A stretch of 14,727 nt of DNA from Hippea sp964442345 (GCA_964442345.1 CAYTZD010000042.1:1-14727); one strand, 5' to 3'. Numbered from the stretch's first letter, positions 7,284 to 14,230 are shown. Program-made: numbers and translations. Notes: generated by a model not told the origin, from the letters alone.

Positions 7284-9013
7284 TTTCTGCCCTCCTCTAT
7301 CTCTTTGTATAGCATCTCTCTTAATTCTAACACCTTATCTATTGCAGCATCTTTATCTATAAGCTCTTTGTTTCTATCTCTTCTTAAAGAGACTTCGACC
7401 TTTCCATTCTCAAATGCCTTTTTGCCCACGATGACCCTTATAGGAATACCTATCAAATCCATATCGTTTAGCTTTATGCCTGCCCTTTCGTTTCTGTCAT
7501 CGTAAAGCACATCAAGCCCTTTATTAATCATCTCATCGTAAAGCCTATCGCAGAATTCGACCAACTCTTTATTTCTCGTATCAAGCGATACAATCTCTAT
7601 CTCAAACGGAGCAATGGAGATTGGCCAGATTATGCCATGCTCATCGTGGTTTTGCTCAATCGCAGCCTGTGCCGTTCTACCTATTCCTATACCATAACAA
7701 CCCATAAAATATGGAATTGTTTTACCGTTTTCATCCAAGAATGTGGCATTCATCGCCTTTGAGTATTTCTGACCAAGCTTAAATATATGACCGACTTCTA
7801 TGCCTCTAATCTTTTTAAGTTTTCCTTTTTTGCATTTAGGACAAATCTCACCTTCCTTTACAACCCTTAAATCAGCCAATTCACATGTAAAATCCCTGCC
7901 GTATTTTGCACCAACATAGTGATATCCATATTCGTTTGCACCAACTACCAGATTATTTCTATTCTTTATTCTGTAATCGCCAATAACCTTTATATTCTTA
8001 TTTGGAAAGTTTATAGGTCCAATATAGCCCTTTTGAAGTCCTAATTCTTTAAGTTCATCATCACCTACCATCTCAAGTTCTATGCTGTCTGTAGCGCGCA
8101 TAGCTTTAACAAGATTCAATTCATCATCACCTTCAATAAAGAAGCAGAATACATCACCCTTTTCGTTCTTATAAACAAGCGCTTTGGCAGAAAACTGTGG
8201 ATCTGCATTCAAATATTCACATACATCCTTTATTGTCTCTTTATCTGGTGTTTCAACCTTTTTTAGTGGCAGTTCTTCTCCTGCTTCGTCTTCTAAGATA
8301 CTTGTTGCCCTTTCTGTATTTGAAGCATAATCGCAACTATCACAGACGACTATCTCATCTTCACCTGTGCTGCTTAAAACCATAAACTCTTCTGAATCCT
8401 TACCACCAATTGAACCTGTATCTGCTTCAACACTTCTGAAGGCAAGTCCGCACCGTCTAAAGATATTATTGTAAGCAACGCGCATCTTTTCATAGCTTTC
8501 ATCCATCCCAGCTTCGTCTTTATCAAAGCTGTAAGCATCCTTCATTATGAATTCTCGTCCCCTCATTAGGCCAAATCTCGGTCTTAGTTCGTCTCTAAAC
8601 TTTGTCTGAATCTGATACAGATTTATAGGCATCTGCTTATAGCTTTTAACAAAACGCCTTACGATATCGGTTACAACTTCTTCATGCGTTGGACCAAAGA
8701 CAAAATCCCTGTCGCCTCTATCTTTTATTCTAAGAAGCTCTTTGCCGTAATCGTTCCACCTACCTGATTCCTTCCACAACTCTGCAGGCTGAATAGCAGC
8801 CATTAAAATCTCAATCGCACCGGCTTTGTTCATCTCTTCCCTTACGATGTCAGACACCTTCCTTATCACCCTTAAACCCAAAGGTAGATAGTTATATATT
8901 CCGCTTGCAAGCTTAACGATAAAACCGCCACGCAAAAGCAAATTATGGCTTACAATAGCAGCTTCTTTTTGGTCTTCCTTCAAGGTATATATGAAACTTT
9001 TAGAGTAGCGCAT
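7280..9013 (-). CDS. proS: Prolyl-tRNA synthetase
   Basis: The 577-residue class II synthetase charges tRNA-Pro with proline in the cytoplasm. It is the bacterial long type with an editing insertion. The order is: motif 1 region (about 40-75), the TXE loop GPTHEE (107-112), motif 2 FRDELRPRFG (139-148) with RGREFIMKDAYSF, then the INS editing domain (about 225-390) containing SAKALVYK and the GXXXP element GYIGP (329-333). Motif 3 GCYGIGIGRT (438-447) and the C-terminal anticodon-binding domain (about 470-570) follow. Length equals that of E. coli ProS (572). CxxC pairs at 224/227 and 391/394 bracket the insertion and might bind zinc; that is inference. It begins 10 bases after the PsiE-like gene and overlaps the M18 gene by four bases. 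It is essential, so expression of the whole downstream operon is tied to a housekeeping gene. Confidence 0.97.
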   Translation of the reverse strand: MRYSKSFIYTLKEDQKEAAIVSHNLLLRGGFIVKLASGIYNYLPLGLRVIRKVSDIVREEMNKAGAIEILMAAIQPAELWKESGRWNDYGKELLRIKDRGDRDFVFGPTHEEVVTDIVRRFVKSYKQMPINLYQIQTKFRDELRPRFGLMRGREFIMKDAYSFDKDEAGMDESYEKMRVAYNNIFRRCGLAFRSVEADTGSIGGKDSEEFMVLSSTGEDEIVVCDSCDYASNTERATSILEDEAGEELPLKKVETPDKETIKDVCEYLNADPQFSAKALVYKNEKGDVFCFFIEGDDELNLVKAMRATDSIELEMVGDDELKELGLQKGYIGPINFPNKNIKVIGDYRIKNRNNLVVGANEYGYHYVGAKYGRDFTCELADLRVVKEGEICPKCKKGKLKKIRGIEVGHIFKLGQKYSKAMNATFLDENGKTIPYFMGCYGIGIGRTAQAAIEQNHDEHGIIWPISIAPFEIEIVSLDTRNKELVEFCDRLYDEMINKGLDVLYDDRNERAGIKLNDMDLIGIPIRVIVGKKAFENGKVEVSLRRDRNKELIDKDAAIDKVLELREMLYKEIEEGRK

Positions 9014-9023
9014 CTTACATCTC

Positions 9024-9485
9024 CTAATCCCTTTTCTTAATTTTTTCTCTATCCGGTGTGTATATTATTGTTAATGTTCTCATGCCTATAACAGAGAGAA
9101 TAACAATCGAATATGCAATAGCCTTTTTAAAGTCAAGCTCGTGATAAAATGTCGCTATCATCAACTCCCTTAAAATAAACACGACAGCCGCATCGGCAAT
9201 ATATGAAAGCTTTATTCTTTCAAAATCAAAGTATGAGATAGCTCCTCTGAAAAACTCTATTAAGACGAAAAGGTTTAATATCTCCTCTAAAGCCTTTGAC
9301 ATAGTTCTATTTGAAGGTGGAAAACTTACAAGCACATCCTTTAGCTCCCAAACAAGCCTAATTAAGTAAAAAACTATAACAATAAGAATTAAAATAGAAA
9401 GTATATATAAGATAACATCCATCGCCTTCTTTACAACACCTATCTTCACATTTGGCAGGATATAGAAAAAATGGATTAAGGTCAA
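9024..9485 (-). CDS. PsiE-like (phosphate-starvation-inducible family) membrane protein
   Basis: This is a small multi-pass membrane protein with about four hydrophobic segments: ILYILSILILIVIVFYLI, an LNLFVLIEFFRG helix, AAVVFILRELMIATF, and AIAYSIVILSVIGM. The order LNLFVLIEFF ... IADAAVVFILRELMI resembles the PsiE family (PF06146). E. coli PsiE is induced by phosphate starvation, but its biochemical role is unknown. The longest frame starts at a TTG (9485) without a Shine-Dalgarno, and that TTG doubles as a plausible -35 box. GTG at 9449 has none either. The ATG at 9422 has AAGAAGG immediately upstream (close spacing) and leaves a 132-residue protein with all hydrophobic segments intact. 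I favour 9422 as the real start. It is the first gene of the operon, 10 bases ahead of proS. Confidence 0.75.
   Translation of the reverse strand: MTLIHFFYILPNVKIGVVKKAMDVILYILSILILIVIVFYLIRLVWELKDVLVSFPPSNRTMSKALEEILNLFVLIEFFRGAISYFDFERIKLSYIADAAVVFILRELMIATFYHELDFKKAIAYSIVILSVIGMRTLTIIYTPDREKIKKRD
9459..9485 (-). promoter_or_regulatory. Possible sigma70-type promoter of the psiE-like-proS operon
   Basis: On the minus strand TTGACC (9485-9480) is followed after 15 bases by TATATC (9464-9459), or after 17 by TATCCT (9462-9457). This would start transcription near 9450 and give a leader of about 28 bases before the ATG at 9422. It lies downstream of the hspR terminator, where a new promoter is needed for the eight-gene unit. 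The spacing is not ideal, so this is tentative. Confidence 0.35.
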
Positions 9486-9511
9486 GAGTAATAACAGCTA
9501 TAACTTATCAA

Positions 9512-9555
9512 GAAAAAAAGAAAGGGAAGAAGGAAGGCTTTTAATCTTCCCTTTC
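9512..9555 (-). terminator. Rho-independent terminator of the cbpA-hspR operon
   Basis: Read on the minus strand, GAAAGGGAAGA (9555-9545) pairs perfectly with TCTTCCCTTTC (9530-9520), an 11-base stem with a 14-base loop. A run of seven T residues follows at once (A-run at 9513-9519 on plus). The left arm lies inside the last codons of hspR, and the stop codon is in the loop. It separates the heat-shock operon from the psiE-like-proS operon. Confidence 0.88.
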
Positions 9556-9927
9556 TATCTTTATCTCTATAACCTTCGCTGGATGGGAAGATTTCTTCTC
9601 CACTAAAGAGCCTTTGCGTGCCATCTCTTCTTCTATTTTCTTTCTTAGCGCTTCTTCTAAATTTTCGATAACCTGATGCAGCTGCTCTATCTGTCTTTTC
9701 ATTCGCATGATAATATCAACACCTGCTAAATTTACACCTAATTCCTGCGTCATCTCACGAATAAACTTTATATCTTCTATATCCTTCTCAGTAAACAGCC
9801 TTATATTGCCGGCTGTTCTTTTTGGTCGTATAAGGCCTTCCCTTTCATATTCCCTTAAAGTGTGCGGATGGATATTTAAAATCTCTGCAACCATACCTAT
9901 CGTATAATAACCCTTTTTTACTCTCAT
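9541..9927 (-). CDS. hspR: Heat-shock repressor HspR (MerR family)
   Basis: The 128-residue protein has a MerR-type winged helix-turn-helix at the N-terminus: YYTIGMVAEILNIHPHTLREYEREGLI (7-33), then a wing with RTAGNIRLFTEKDI (37-50). GVNLAGVDIIM (64-74) is characteristic of HspR and is followed by a coiled-coil helix (about 75-103) and a charged tail. HspR binds inverted repeats called HAIR and represses chaperone genes; in Streptomyces DnaK is its co-repressor, and in Helicobacter it sits in a cbpA-hspR operon, as here. The start lies three bases after the cbpA-like stop, so the two are co-transcribed. HAIR-like sites lie upstream of both its own operon and hsp20, predicting autoregulation. 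The tail HPAKVIEIKIERED is rich in aliphatic residues and may contact a chaperone; that is inference. Confidence 0.93.
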   Translation of the reverse strand: MRVKKGYYTIGMVAEILNIHPHTLREYEREGLIRPKRTAGNIRLFTEKDIEDIKFIREMTQELGVNLAGVDIIMRMKRQIEQLHQVIENLEEALRKKIEEEMARKGSLVEKKSSHPAKVIEIKIERED

Positions 9928-9930
9928 GGC

Positions 9931-10773
9931 TTAACCCTCTAACGCCCTTTTTAGTTCTTCTGTCTCTTTTACATTTTTTGGAATATTGACCTTAACCTTA
10001 GCATACAGTGGCTCGCCGTTTACGCCTTTACCTTTAATCTTAAACACCTGATTGCATTGCGTTCCCTTAGGTATCTTTATCGTAACTTCGCCATCAAGTG
10101 TTCTAACCTTCGCAGAACCGCCAAATAAGGCAGTCGTCAAAGGTATCTCAAAGTTCGTATAAAGCTTACCATCCTTCAGCTCAAAATTTGGATCTTCCTT
10201 CACATTGACAATTATGTGCAGATCACCTCGACCGCCTGGTCCTGGCTGACCCTTGCCTTTAACCTTAAGCTTTGTGCCATTCTTAATACCGGCAGGTATT
10301 TTAACCTTTACCCTTTCGCCGTTAATATTTAATGTTACAGTCGTGCCTTTAACCGCATCTGCAAAGTCAAGGTCCATTGTATAATAGATGTCTGCACCCT
10401 TTGGTTCGTATGTACTTCTAAAGTTGGAATATCTCCCTGCGCCAAACAGGTTTTCAAACAGATCACCTATATCGAAATCCTTTGAGTTGTCGAAGTTAAA
10501 ATCAAAGTGGAAATTCCTAAAGTTGCTAAAGTCGTAATTGGCATTGCCTTCGGACTCAAACCCAGCAAAGCCAAACTGGTCGTATTGCGCCTTTTTCTTA
10601 GGATCAGAAAGTATGGAGTATGCTTCGTTTATCTCTTTAAACTTCTTCTCCGCTTCCTTGTTATTTGGGTTTAAGTCTGGATGATACTTCCTTGCAAGTC
10701 TTCTATATGCTTTTTTTATCTCTTCATCGGTTGCGTCTCTTGAGACACCTAAAACTTCGTATGGATCCCTCAT
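9931..10773 (-). CDS. cbpA: DnaJ-type co-chaperone without zinc finger (CbpA-like)
   Basis: The 280-residue protein begins with a J domain (about 1-66) containing the HPD motif (31-33) that stimulates DnaK ATPase. A linker follows (67-115), then two C-terminal substrate-binding beta domains (about 125-270) including VKIPAGIKNGTKLKVKGKGQPG and TIKIPKGTQCNQVFKIKGKG. No CxxCxGxG repeats are present, so it belongs to type II DnaJ/CbpA rather than classic DnaJ. The linker is unusual: instead of Gly/Phe repeats it is Phe/Asn/Asp-rich (79-100). A Shine-Dalgarno, AAGGAG, precedes the ATG. It is the first gene of the operon with hspR, as in Helicobacter. DnaK and GrpE are not in the window, so its partner is encoded elsewhere. 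Confidence 0.9.
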   Translation of the reverse strand: MRDPYEVLGVSRDATDEEIKKAYRRLARKYHPDLNPNNKEAEKKFKEINEAYSILSDPKKKAQYDQFGFAGFESEGNANYDFSNFRNFHFDFNFDNSKDFDIGDLFENLFGAGRYSNFRSTYEPKGADIYYTMDLDFADAVKGTTVTLNINGERVKVKIPAGIKNGTKLKVKGKGQPGPGGRGDLHIIVNVKEDPNFELKDGKLYTNFEIPLTTALFGGSAKVRTLDGEVTIKIPKGTQCNQVFKIKGKGVNGEPLYAKVKVNIPKNVKETEELKRALEG

Positions 10774-10810
10774 GGCTCACTCTCCTTTTTCTCTTAAAGT
10801 TGCACTTAGT

Positions 10811-10841
10811 AATATAACCTTAATAGTAGAATTGTCAAGGT
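10811..10841 (-). promoter_or_regulatory. cbpA-hspR promoter with overlapping HAIR-like HspR operator
   Basis: On the minus strand TTGACA (10838-10833), a 16-base spacer and TATATT (10816-10811) form a near-consensus sigma70 promoter about 38 bases before the cbpA start. A 25-base imperfect inverted repeat (10841-10817) covers the -35 and the spacer. Its arms are ACCTTGACAA and TATTAAGGT, so the core is CTTGACA-N7-TATTAAG. The known HAIR consensus is CTTGAGT-N7-ACTCAAG, with the same seven-base spacing. HspR bound here would block RNA polymerase. Confidence 0.8.
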
Positions 10842-10907
10842 TAGATAAGACGAAAAGTTCTTATATATAATAGGAAAAACAAAAAAACCAAAAAAATTTC
10901 ACTTCTG

Positions 10908-10938
10908 ACCTTGACAATATCGTTATCAGGGTTATATT
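10908..10938 (+). promoter_or_regulatory. hsp20-clpB promoter with overlapping HAIR-like HspR operator
   Basis: TTGACA (10911-10916), a 16-base spacer and TATATT (10933-10938) form a strong promoter. The inverted repeat at 10908-10932 has arms ACCTTGACAA and TTATCAGGGT, with core CTTGACA-N7-TATCAGG, matching HAIR spacing. Its last base abuts the -10 box, the same geometry as at the divergent cbpA promoter. Transcription should start near 10945, leaving a leader of about 35 bases. Confidence 0.8.
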
Positions 10939-10963
10939 TAGTCTTGAAAACAAAAAAAGAATG

Positions 10964-10972
10964 AAGGAGGTG
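10964..10972 (+). promoter_or_regulatory. Very strong ribosome binding site of hsp20
   Basis: AAGGAGGTG lies seven bases before the hsp20 ATG and is complementary to nearly the whole anti-Shine-Dalgarno sequence. It is stronger than the sites of the neighbouring genes and fits a need for rapid, high-level synthesis after derepression. Confidence 0.8.
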
Positions 10973-10979
10973 AAAAGCC

Positions 10980-11423
10980 ATGCTGAACGCATTAGAGCCT
11001 TTCAGAGAGTTAACAACTCTTCAGGAGAGATTAAACAAGGTATTTGATGACATGTTCCCAGGTGCTTTAAAAAGCAGAGAGACAAACGAATGGATACCAG
11101 CTGTTGATATCTATGAGACAAACGATGCAATAAATATCGAAGTTGAAGCTCCTGGAATGAAGCAGGAAGACATAAAGATTAACCTTGAGAACAACACTCT
11201 CACAATCTACGGTGAGAGAAAATTCGAAAAGAAAGAAGAGAACAAGAATTACTACAGAATGGAAAGAAGCTACGGTTCCTTCTCAAGAAGCTTCTTGCTG
11301 CCTGAAAATGTAAATGTAGAAGGCATTAAGGCAAAGTATAAGGATGGTGTATTGACCATCACATTGCCAAAGAAACCAGAATCCAAGCCAAAAGAGATTC
11401 CAATCGAAAGCGAAGAGAAGTAA
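10980..11423 (+). CDS. Small heat-shock protein Hsp20 (alpha-crystallin family)
   Basis: The 147-residue protein has a short N-terminal arm (1-37) starting MLNALEPFRELTTLQERLNKVF, then an alpha-crystallin domain (about 38-131) with APGMKQEDI and the signature GVLTITLP (123-130). A C-terminal tail carries an I-P-I motif (140-142) that docks into neighbouring subunits during oligomer assembly. Small heat-shock proteins hold unfolding proteins in a soluble state without ATP and hand them to DnaK and ClpB. Size is typical. It is the first gene after a HAIR-controlled promoter and is followed by clpB, so the holdase and disaggregase are co-regulated. The start is fixed by the strong Shine-Dalgarno. 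Confidence 0.95.
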   Translation: MLNALEPFRELTTLQERLNKVFDDMFPGALKSRETNEWIPAVDIYETNDAINIEVEAPGMKQEDIKINLENNTLTIYGERKFEKKEENKNYYRMERSYGSFSRSFLLPENVNVEGIKAKYKDGVLTITLPKKPESKPKEIPIESEEK

Positions 11424-11426
11424 TGG

Positions 11427-11470
11427 CGGCAATGCTGAAAGGGGCTTTAAAGCCCCTTTTGGTTTTGCCG
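11427..11470 (+). terminator. Nested palindrome between hsp20 and clpB (attenuator or weak terminator)
   Basis: AAAGGGGCTTT (11438-11448) is followed directly by its perfect reverse complement (11449-11459), a 22-base palindrome. An outer pair, CGGCAA (11427-11432) and TTGCCG (11465-11470), can extend the stem. The following T stretch is broken by GG (TTTTGGTTTTG), so termination is probably partial. No good promoter is visible between it and clpB, so clpB most likely depends on read-through. Confidence 0.7.
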
Positions 11471-11502
11471 TCAAAAAATAAAAAATTTCTAAGGAGGAAG
11501 AG

Positions 11503-14109
11503 ATGGATATAAACAGACTAACTGTAAAATCTCAAGAAGCCTTACAGGCTGCAAAAGAGATAGCAGATGCTCACAAGAATCAGCAGATAGGATCGCTACA
11601 CTTATTAAGGGCTTTAGTCTCTGACAATGAAAGCGTTGCTGTCTCCATTTTGAAAAAATTAGGCATCGATGTAAGCGCATTTGCATCATACACGGACGAA
11701 CTTATCGAGAAGATACCAAAGGTTGAGATGACAGGCTCCACATCTACGCAATTTTACATAACACAAGAGCTTGACGATGTATTCAAAAGAGCCGAAGAAC
11801 AGATGCGCTTAATGGAAGATGAATATATCTCAGTCGAACACTTCTTGATTGCTTTATCTGAGAAGTGCGATGCGGCTGAAGTTTTCAAACACTTCAACAT
11901 CAAAAAAGACGAACTTCTAAAAGCTTTAGTCGATATCAGAGGCGGCGTCAGGGTAACAGACCAAAACCCTGAAGAGAAATACGAAGCCTTGAAAAAATAC
12001 GGAAGAGACATAACCCAGCTTGCAAGAAGTGGAAAATTAGACCCAGTTATCGGAAGAGACGAAGAGATAAGAAGAACAATTCAGATACTCTCAAGAAGAA
12101 CAAAGAATAACCCTGTTTTAATAGGTGAACCAGGCGTAGGTAAAACAGCCATAGTTGAAGGATTAGCCCAGAGAATAGCAAACGGCGATGTGCCAGAAAG
12201 CTTAAAAGACAAGGTATTAATAGAACTTGACTTAGGTGCTTTAATTGCAGGTGCAAAATTTAGAGGCGAATTCGAAGAGAGACTAAAAGCCGTTCTAAAC
12301 GAAGTAAAAAGATCCGAAGGCAAGATTATACTCTTTATCGATGAGCTTCACACCGTCGTTGGAGCAGGCGCAGCAGAAGGTTCTATGGATGCTTCCAACA
12401 TGCTAAAACCTATGCTTGCAAGGGGAGAACTGCGCTGTATCGGTGCAACAACGCTTAAAGAATACAGAAAATATATTGAAAAAGATGCTGCACTGCAGAG
12501 AAGGTTCCAGCCAGTATTTGTAAAAGAGCCAAGCGTTGAAGATACAATCTCAATCTTGAGAGGCCTAAAAGAGAAGTATGAACTCCATCACGGTGTAAGG
12601 ATAAAGGATTCTGCAATTGTTGCAGCAGCGGTTTTAAGTCATAGATACATAACAGACAGATTCTTGCCAGATAAGGCAATAGACTTAATAGACGAAGCAG
12701 CAGCAAGTCTAAAAACACAGCTTGAAAGTGATATCGAACCAATAGATAATCTAAACAGAAAGATTGCCCAGCTTGAGATAGAGCGTCAGGCATTAAAGAA
12801 AGAAAACGACGAAGATTCAAAGAAGAGACTTGAAGAGATTGAAAAAGAGCTAAGCCAACTCAAAGAAGAACTCAACCAGATAAAGGCAAGATGGCAGTAT
12901 GAAAAAGGCCTTATAGAATCAATAAGGAAGATAAAAGAAGAGATAGACAAAGTAAAAACACAGATAGAGATAGCCGAAAGAAACGGCGACTTTGAAAAGG
13001 CAAGTGAATTAAAATACGGCAAGCTACCAACACTACAGAAAGAACTTGAAGAGAAACAGAAAGAGCTCAACTCAATAGAAAACAGACTGCTTAAAGAAGA
13101 AGTTACAGAAGAAGAAGTCGCTGCAATTGTATCCAGATGGACGGGTATCCCAGTCTCTAAGATGCTCGAAAGCGAAAAAGAAAAACTCTTAAAGATGGAA
13201 GATAAACTCAAAGAGAGAGTAGTAGGCCAAGACCATGCCGTAAAAGCCGTAAGCGATGCAATTTTGCGTTCAAGAGCTGGACTGTCCGATAAAAATAGGC
13301 CTATAGCATCGTTTATGTTCTTAGGCCCAACAGGCGTGGGTAAGACTGAGCTTTCCAAAGCATTGGCAGAATACCTATTTGACGATGAAAGAGCAATGAT
13401 AAGAATCGATATGAGCGAATATATGGAAAAACACTCTGTTGCAAGGCTAATCGGCGCACCACCTGGCTATGTTGGATATGACGAAGGCGGACAACTCACA
13501 GAAGCTGTAAGAAGAAAGCCTTATTCTGTAATCTTGCTCGATGAGATAGAAAAGGCTCATCCTGATGTATTTAACATCCTACTGCAGGTGCTTGACGATG
13601 GAAGATTAACAGATTCCAAAGGTGTTACGGTTGACTTCAGAAATACTGTCATCATTATGACATCCAATATCGGAAGCGAATATCTAACGCGAATCAAGGG
13701 TGAACCAGGCACAGAAGCCTACAAAGTAGAGTTTGAGAAGGCAAAATTAGCCGTTGAAGAAGAACTAAAGAGAAGATTTAAGCCAGAATTCCTAAATAGG
13801 GTTGATGAGATTATCGTATTCAATCCGCTCGGCAGAAAAGAGATTAAACAGATCGTAAAACTTATGCTTAACAAGACGATGAAGAAGGTTGAAGAAGCCG
13901 GATACAAGCTAAAGGTAAGCGATGCTTTGATAGAGAGAATCGCAGATGAAGGATTTGATCCGGTATATGGCGCAAGGCCACTGAGAAGATACATACAAAA
14001 CAAACTTGAAAACGCATTAGCAAGGGCAATCCTAAAAGGCGACTTCGTAAAAGGCGACACGATTTTTGCAGACATAGAAAACAACGAGATAGTCTTCAAA
14101 AAAGTCTAA
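11503..14109 (+). CDS. clpB: ClpB disaggregase (Hsp100, AAA+ ATPase)
   Basis: The 868-residue hexameric AAA+ chaperone threads aggregated proteins through its pore together with DnaK/DnaJ. Domains in order: N domain with two Clp repeats (about 1-145); NBD1 with Walker A GEPGVGKT (208-215) and Walker B LFIDE (277-281); a middle coiled-coil domain (about 405-530) rich in Glu/Lys/Leu; NBD2 with Walker A GPTGVGKT (608-615), pore-loop GYVGYDEGG, Walker B ILLDE (677-681), arginine-finger region FLNRVDEIIVF and sensor 2 GARPLRR. The full middle domain separates ClpB from ClpA and ClpC, and length matches E. coli ClpB (857). AAGGAGG lies five bases before the ATG. It follows hsp20 and shares its HspR-controlled promoter; a terminator ends the unit. 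HspR control of clpB is documented in actinobacteria and fits here. Confidence 0.97.
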   Translation: MDINRLTVKSQEALQAAKEIADAHKNQQIGSLHLLRALVSDNESVAVSILKKLGIDVSAFASYTDELIEKIPKVEMTGSTSTQFYITQELDDVFKRAEEQMRLMEDEYISVEHFLIALSEKCDAAEVFKHFNIKKDELLKALVDIRGGVRVTDQNPEEKYEALKKYGRDITQLARSGKLDPVIGRDEEIRRTIQILSRRTKNNPVLIGEPGVGKTAIVEGLAQRIANGDVPESLKDKVLIELDLGALIAGAKFRGEFEERLKAVLNEVKRSEGKIILFIDELHTVVGAGAAEGSMDASNMLKPMLARGELRCIGATTLKEYRKYIEKDAALQRRFQPVFVKEPSVEDTISILRGLKEKYELHHGVRIKDSAIVAAAVLSHRYITDRFLPDKAIDLIDEAAASLKTQLESDIEPIDNLNRKIAQLEIERQALKKENDEDSKKRLEEIEKELSQLKEELNQIKARWQYEKGLIESIRKIKEEIDKVKTQIEIAERNGDFEKASELKYGKLPTLQKELEEKQKELNSIENRLLKEEVTEEEVAAIVSRWTGIPVSKMLESEKEKLLKMEDKLKERVVGQDHAVKAVSDAILRSRAGLSDKNRPIASFMFLGPTGVGKTELSKALAEYLFDDERAMIRIDMSEYMEKHSVARLIGAPPGYVGYDEGGQLTEAVRRKPYSVILLDEIEKAHPDVFNILLQVLDDGRLTDSKGVTVDFRNTVIIMTSNIGSEYLTRIKGEPGTEAYKVEFEKAKLAVEEELKRRFKPEFLNRVDEIIVFNPLGRKEIKQIVKLMLNKTMKKVEEAGYKLKVSDALIERIADEGFDPVYGARPLRRYIQNKLENALARAILKGDFVKGDTIFADIENNEIVFKKV

Positions 14110-14128
14110 GAAAACAAAGAAAAACTAC

Positions 14129-14165
14129 AAAAGGGGCAGTCTATCGGCTGCCCCTTTTTTTATTT
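14129..14165 (+). terminator. Rho-independent terminator after clpB
   Basis: AAGGGGCAG (14131-14139) pairs with CTGCCCCTT (14148-14156) across an eight-base loop, followed by an uninterrupted T run and TATTT. It is a textbook strong terminator, 20 bases after the clpB stop, and isolates the next gene from the heat-shock unit. Confidence 0.93.
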
Positions 14166-14172
14166 ATCAACC

Positions 14173-14200
14173 TTGACTTTAAACCTTTAAGACCGATAAT
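14173..14200 (+). promoter_or_regulatory. Promoter of the Uma2-family gene
   Basis: TTGACT (14173-14178), a 16-base spacer and GATAAT (14195-14200) form a likely sigma70 promoter, with start near 14207 and a leader of about 24 bases. The -35 context ACCTTGAC is the same as in the two HspR-controlled promoters. A CTTTAAG lies in the spacer, but spaced six rather than seven bases, so a true HAIR site is doubtful. Confidence 0.65.
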
Positions 14201-14230
14201 ATAGTTAAAGATAGAATCAAGGAGGCCCAA

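Noticed and set aside
9465..9490. CTTGACC upstream of the psiE-like gene as another HspR operator
   Set aside because: Only the left half-site is present; nothing resembling the right arm occurs at seven-base spacing.
10851..10900. AT-rich stretch between the divergent promoters as an origin or extra operator
   Set aside because: It contains TATATATAATA and A-runs but no repeated boxes or symmetric site. It is best explained as a flexible or UP-element-like spacer.
12786..13358. A 190-codon minus-strand open frame opposite clpB
   Set aside because: It is a Ser/Phe/Leu-rich shadow of the charged ClpB middle domain and NBD2, with no domain of its own. The smaller antisense frames in clpB were dropped for the same reason.
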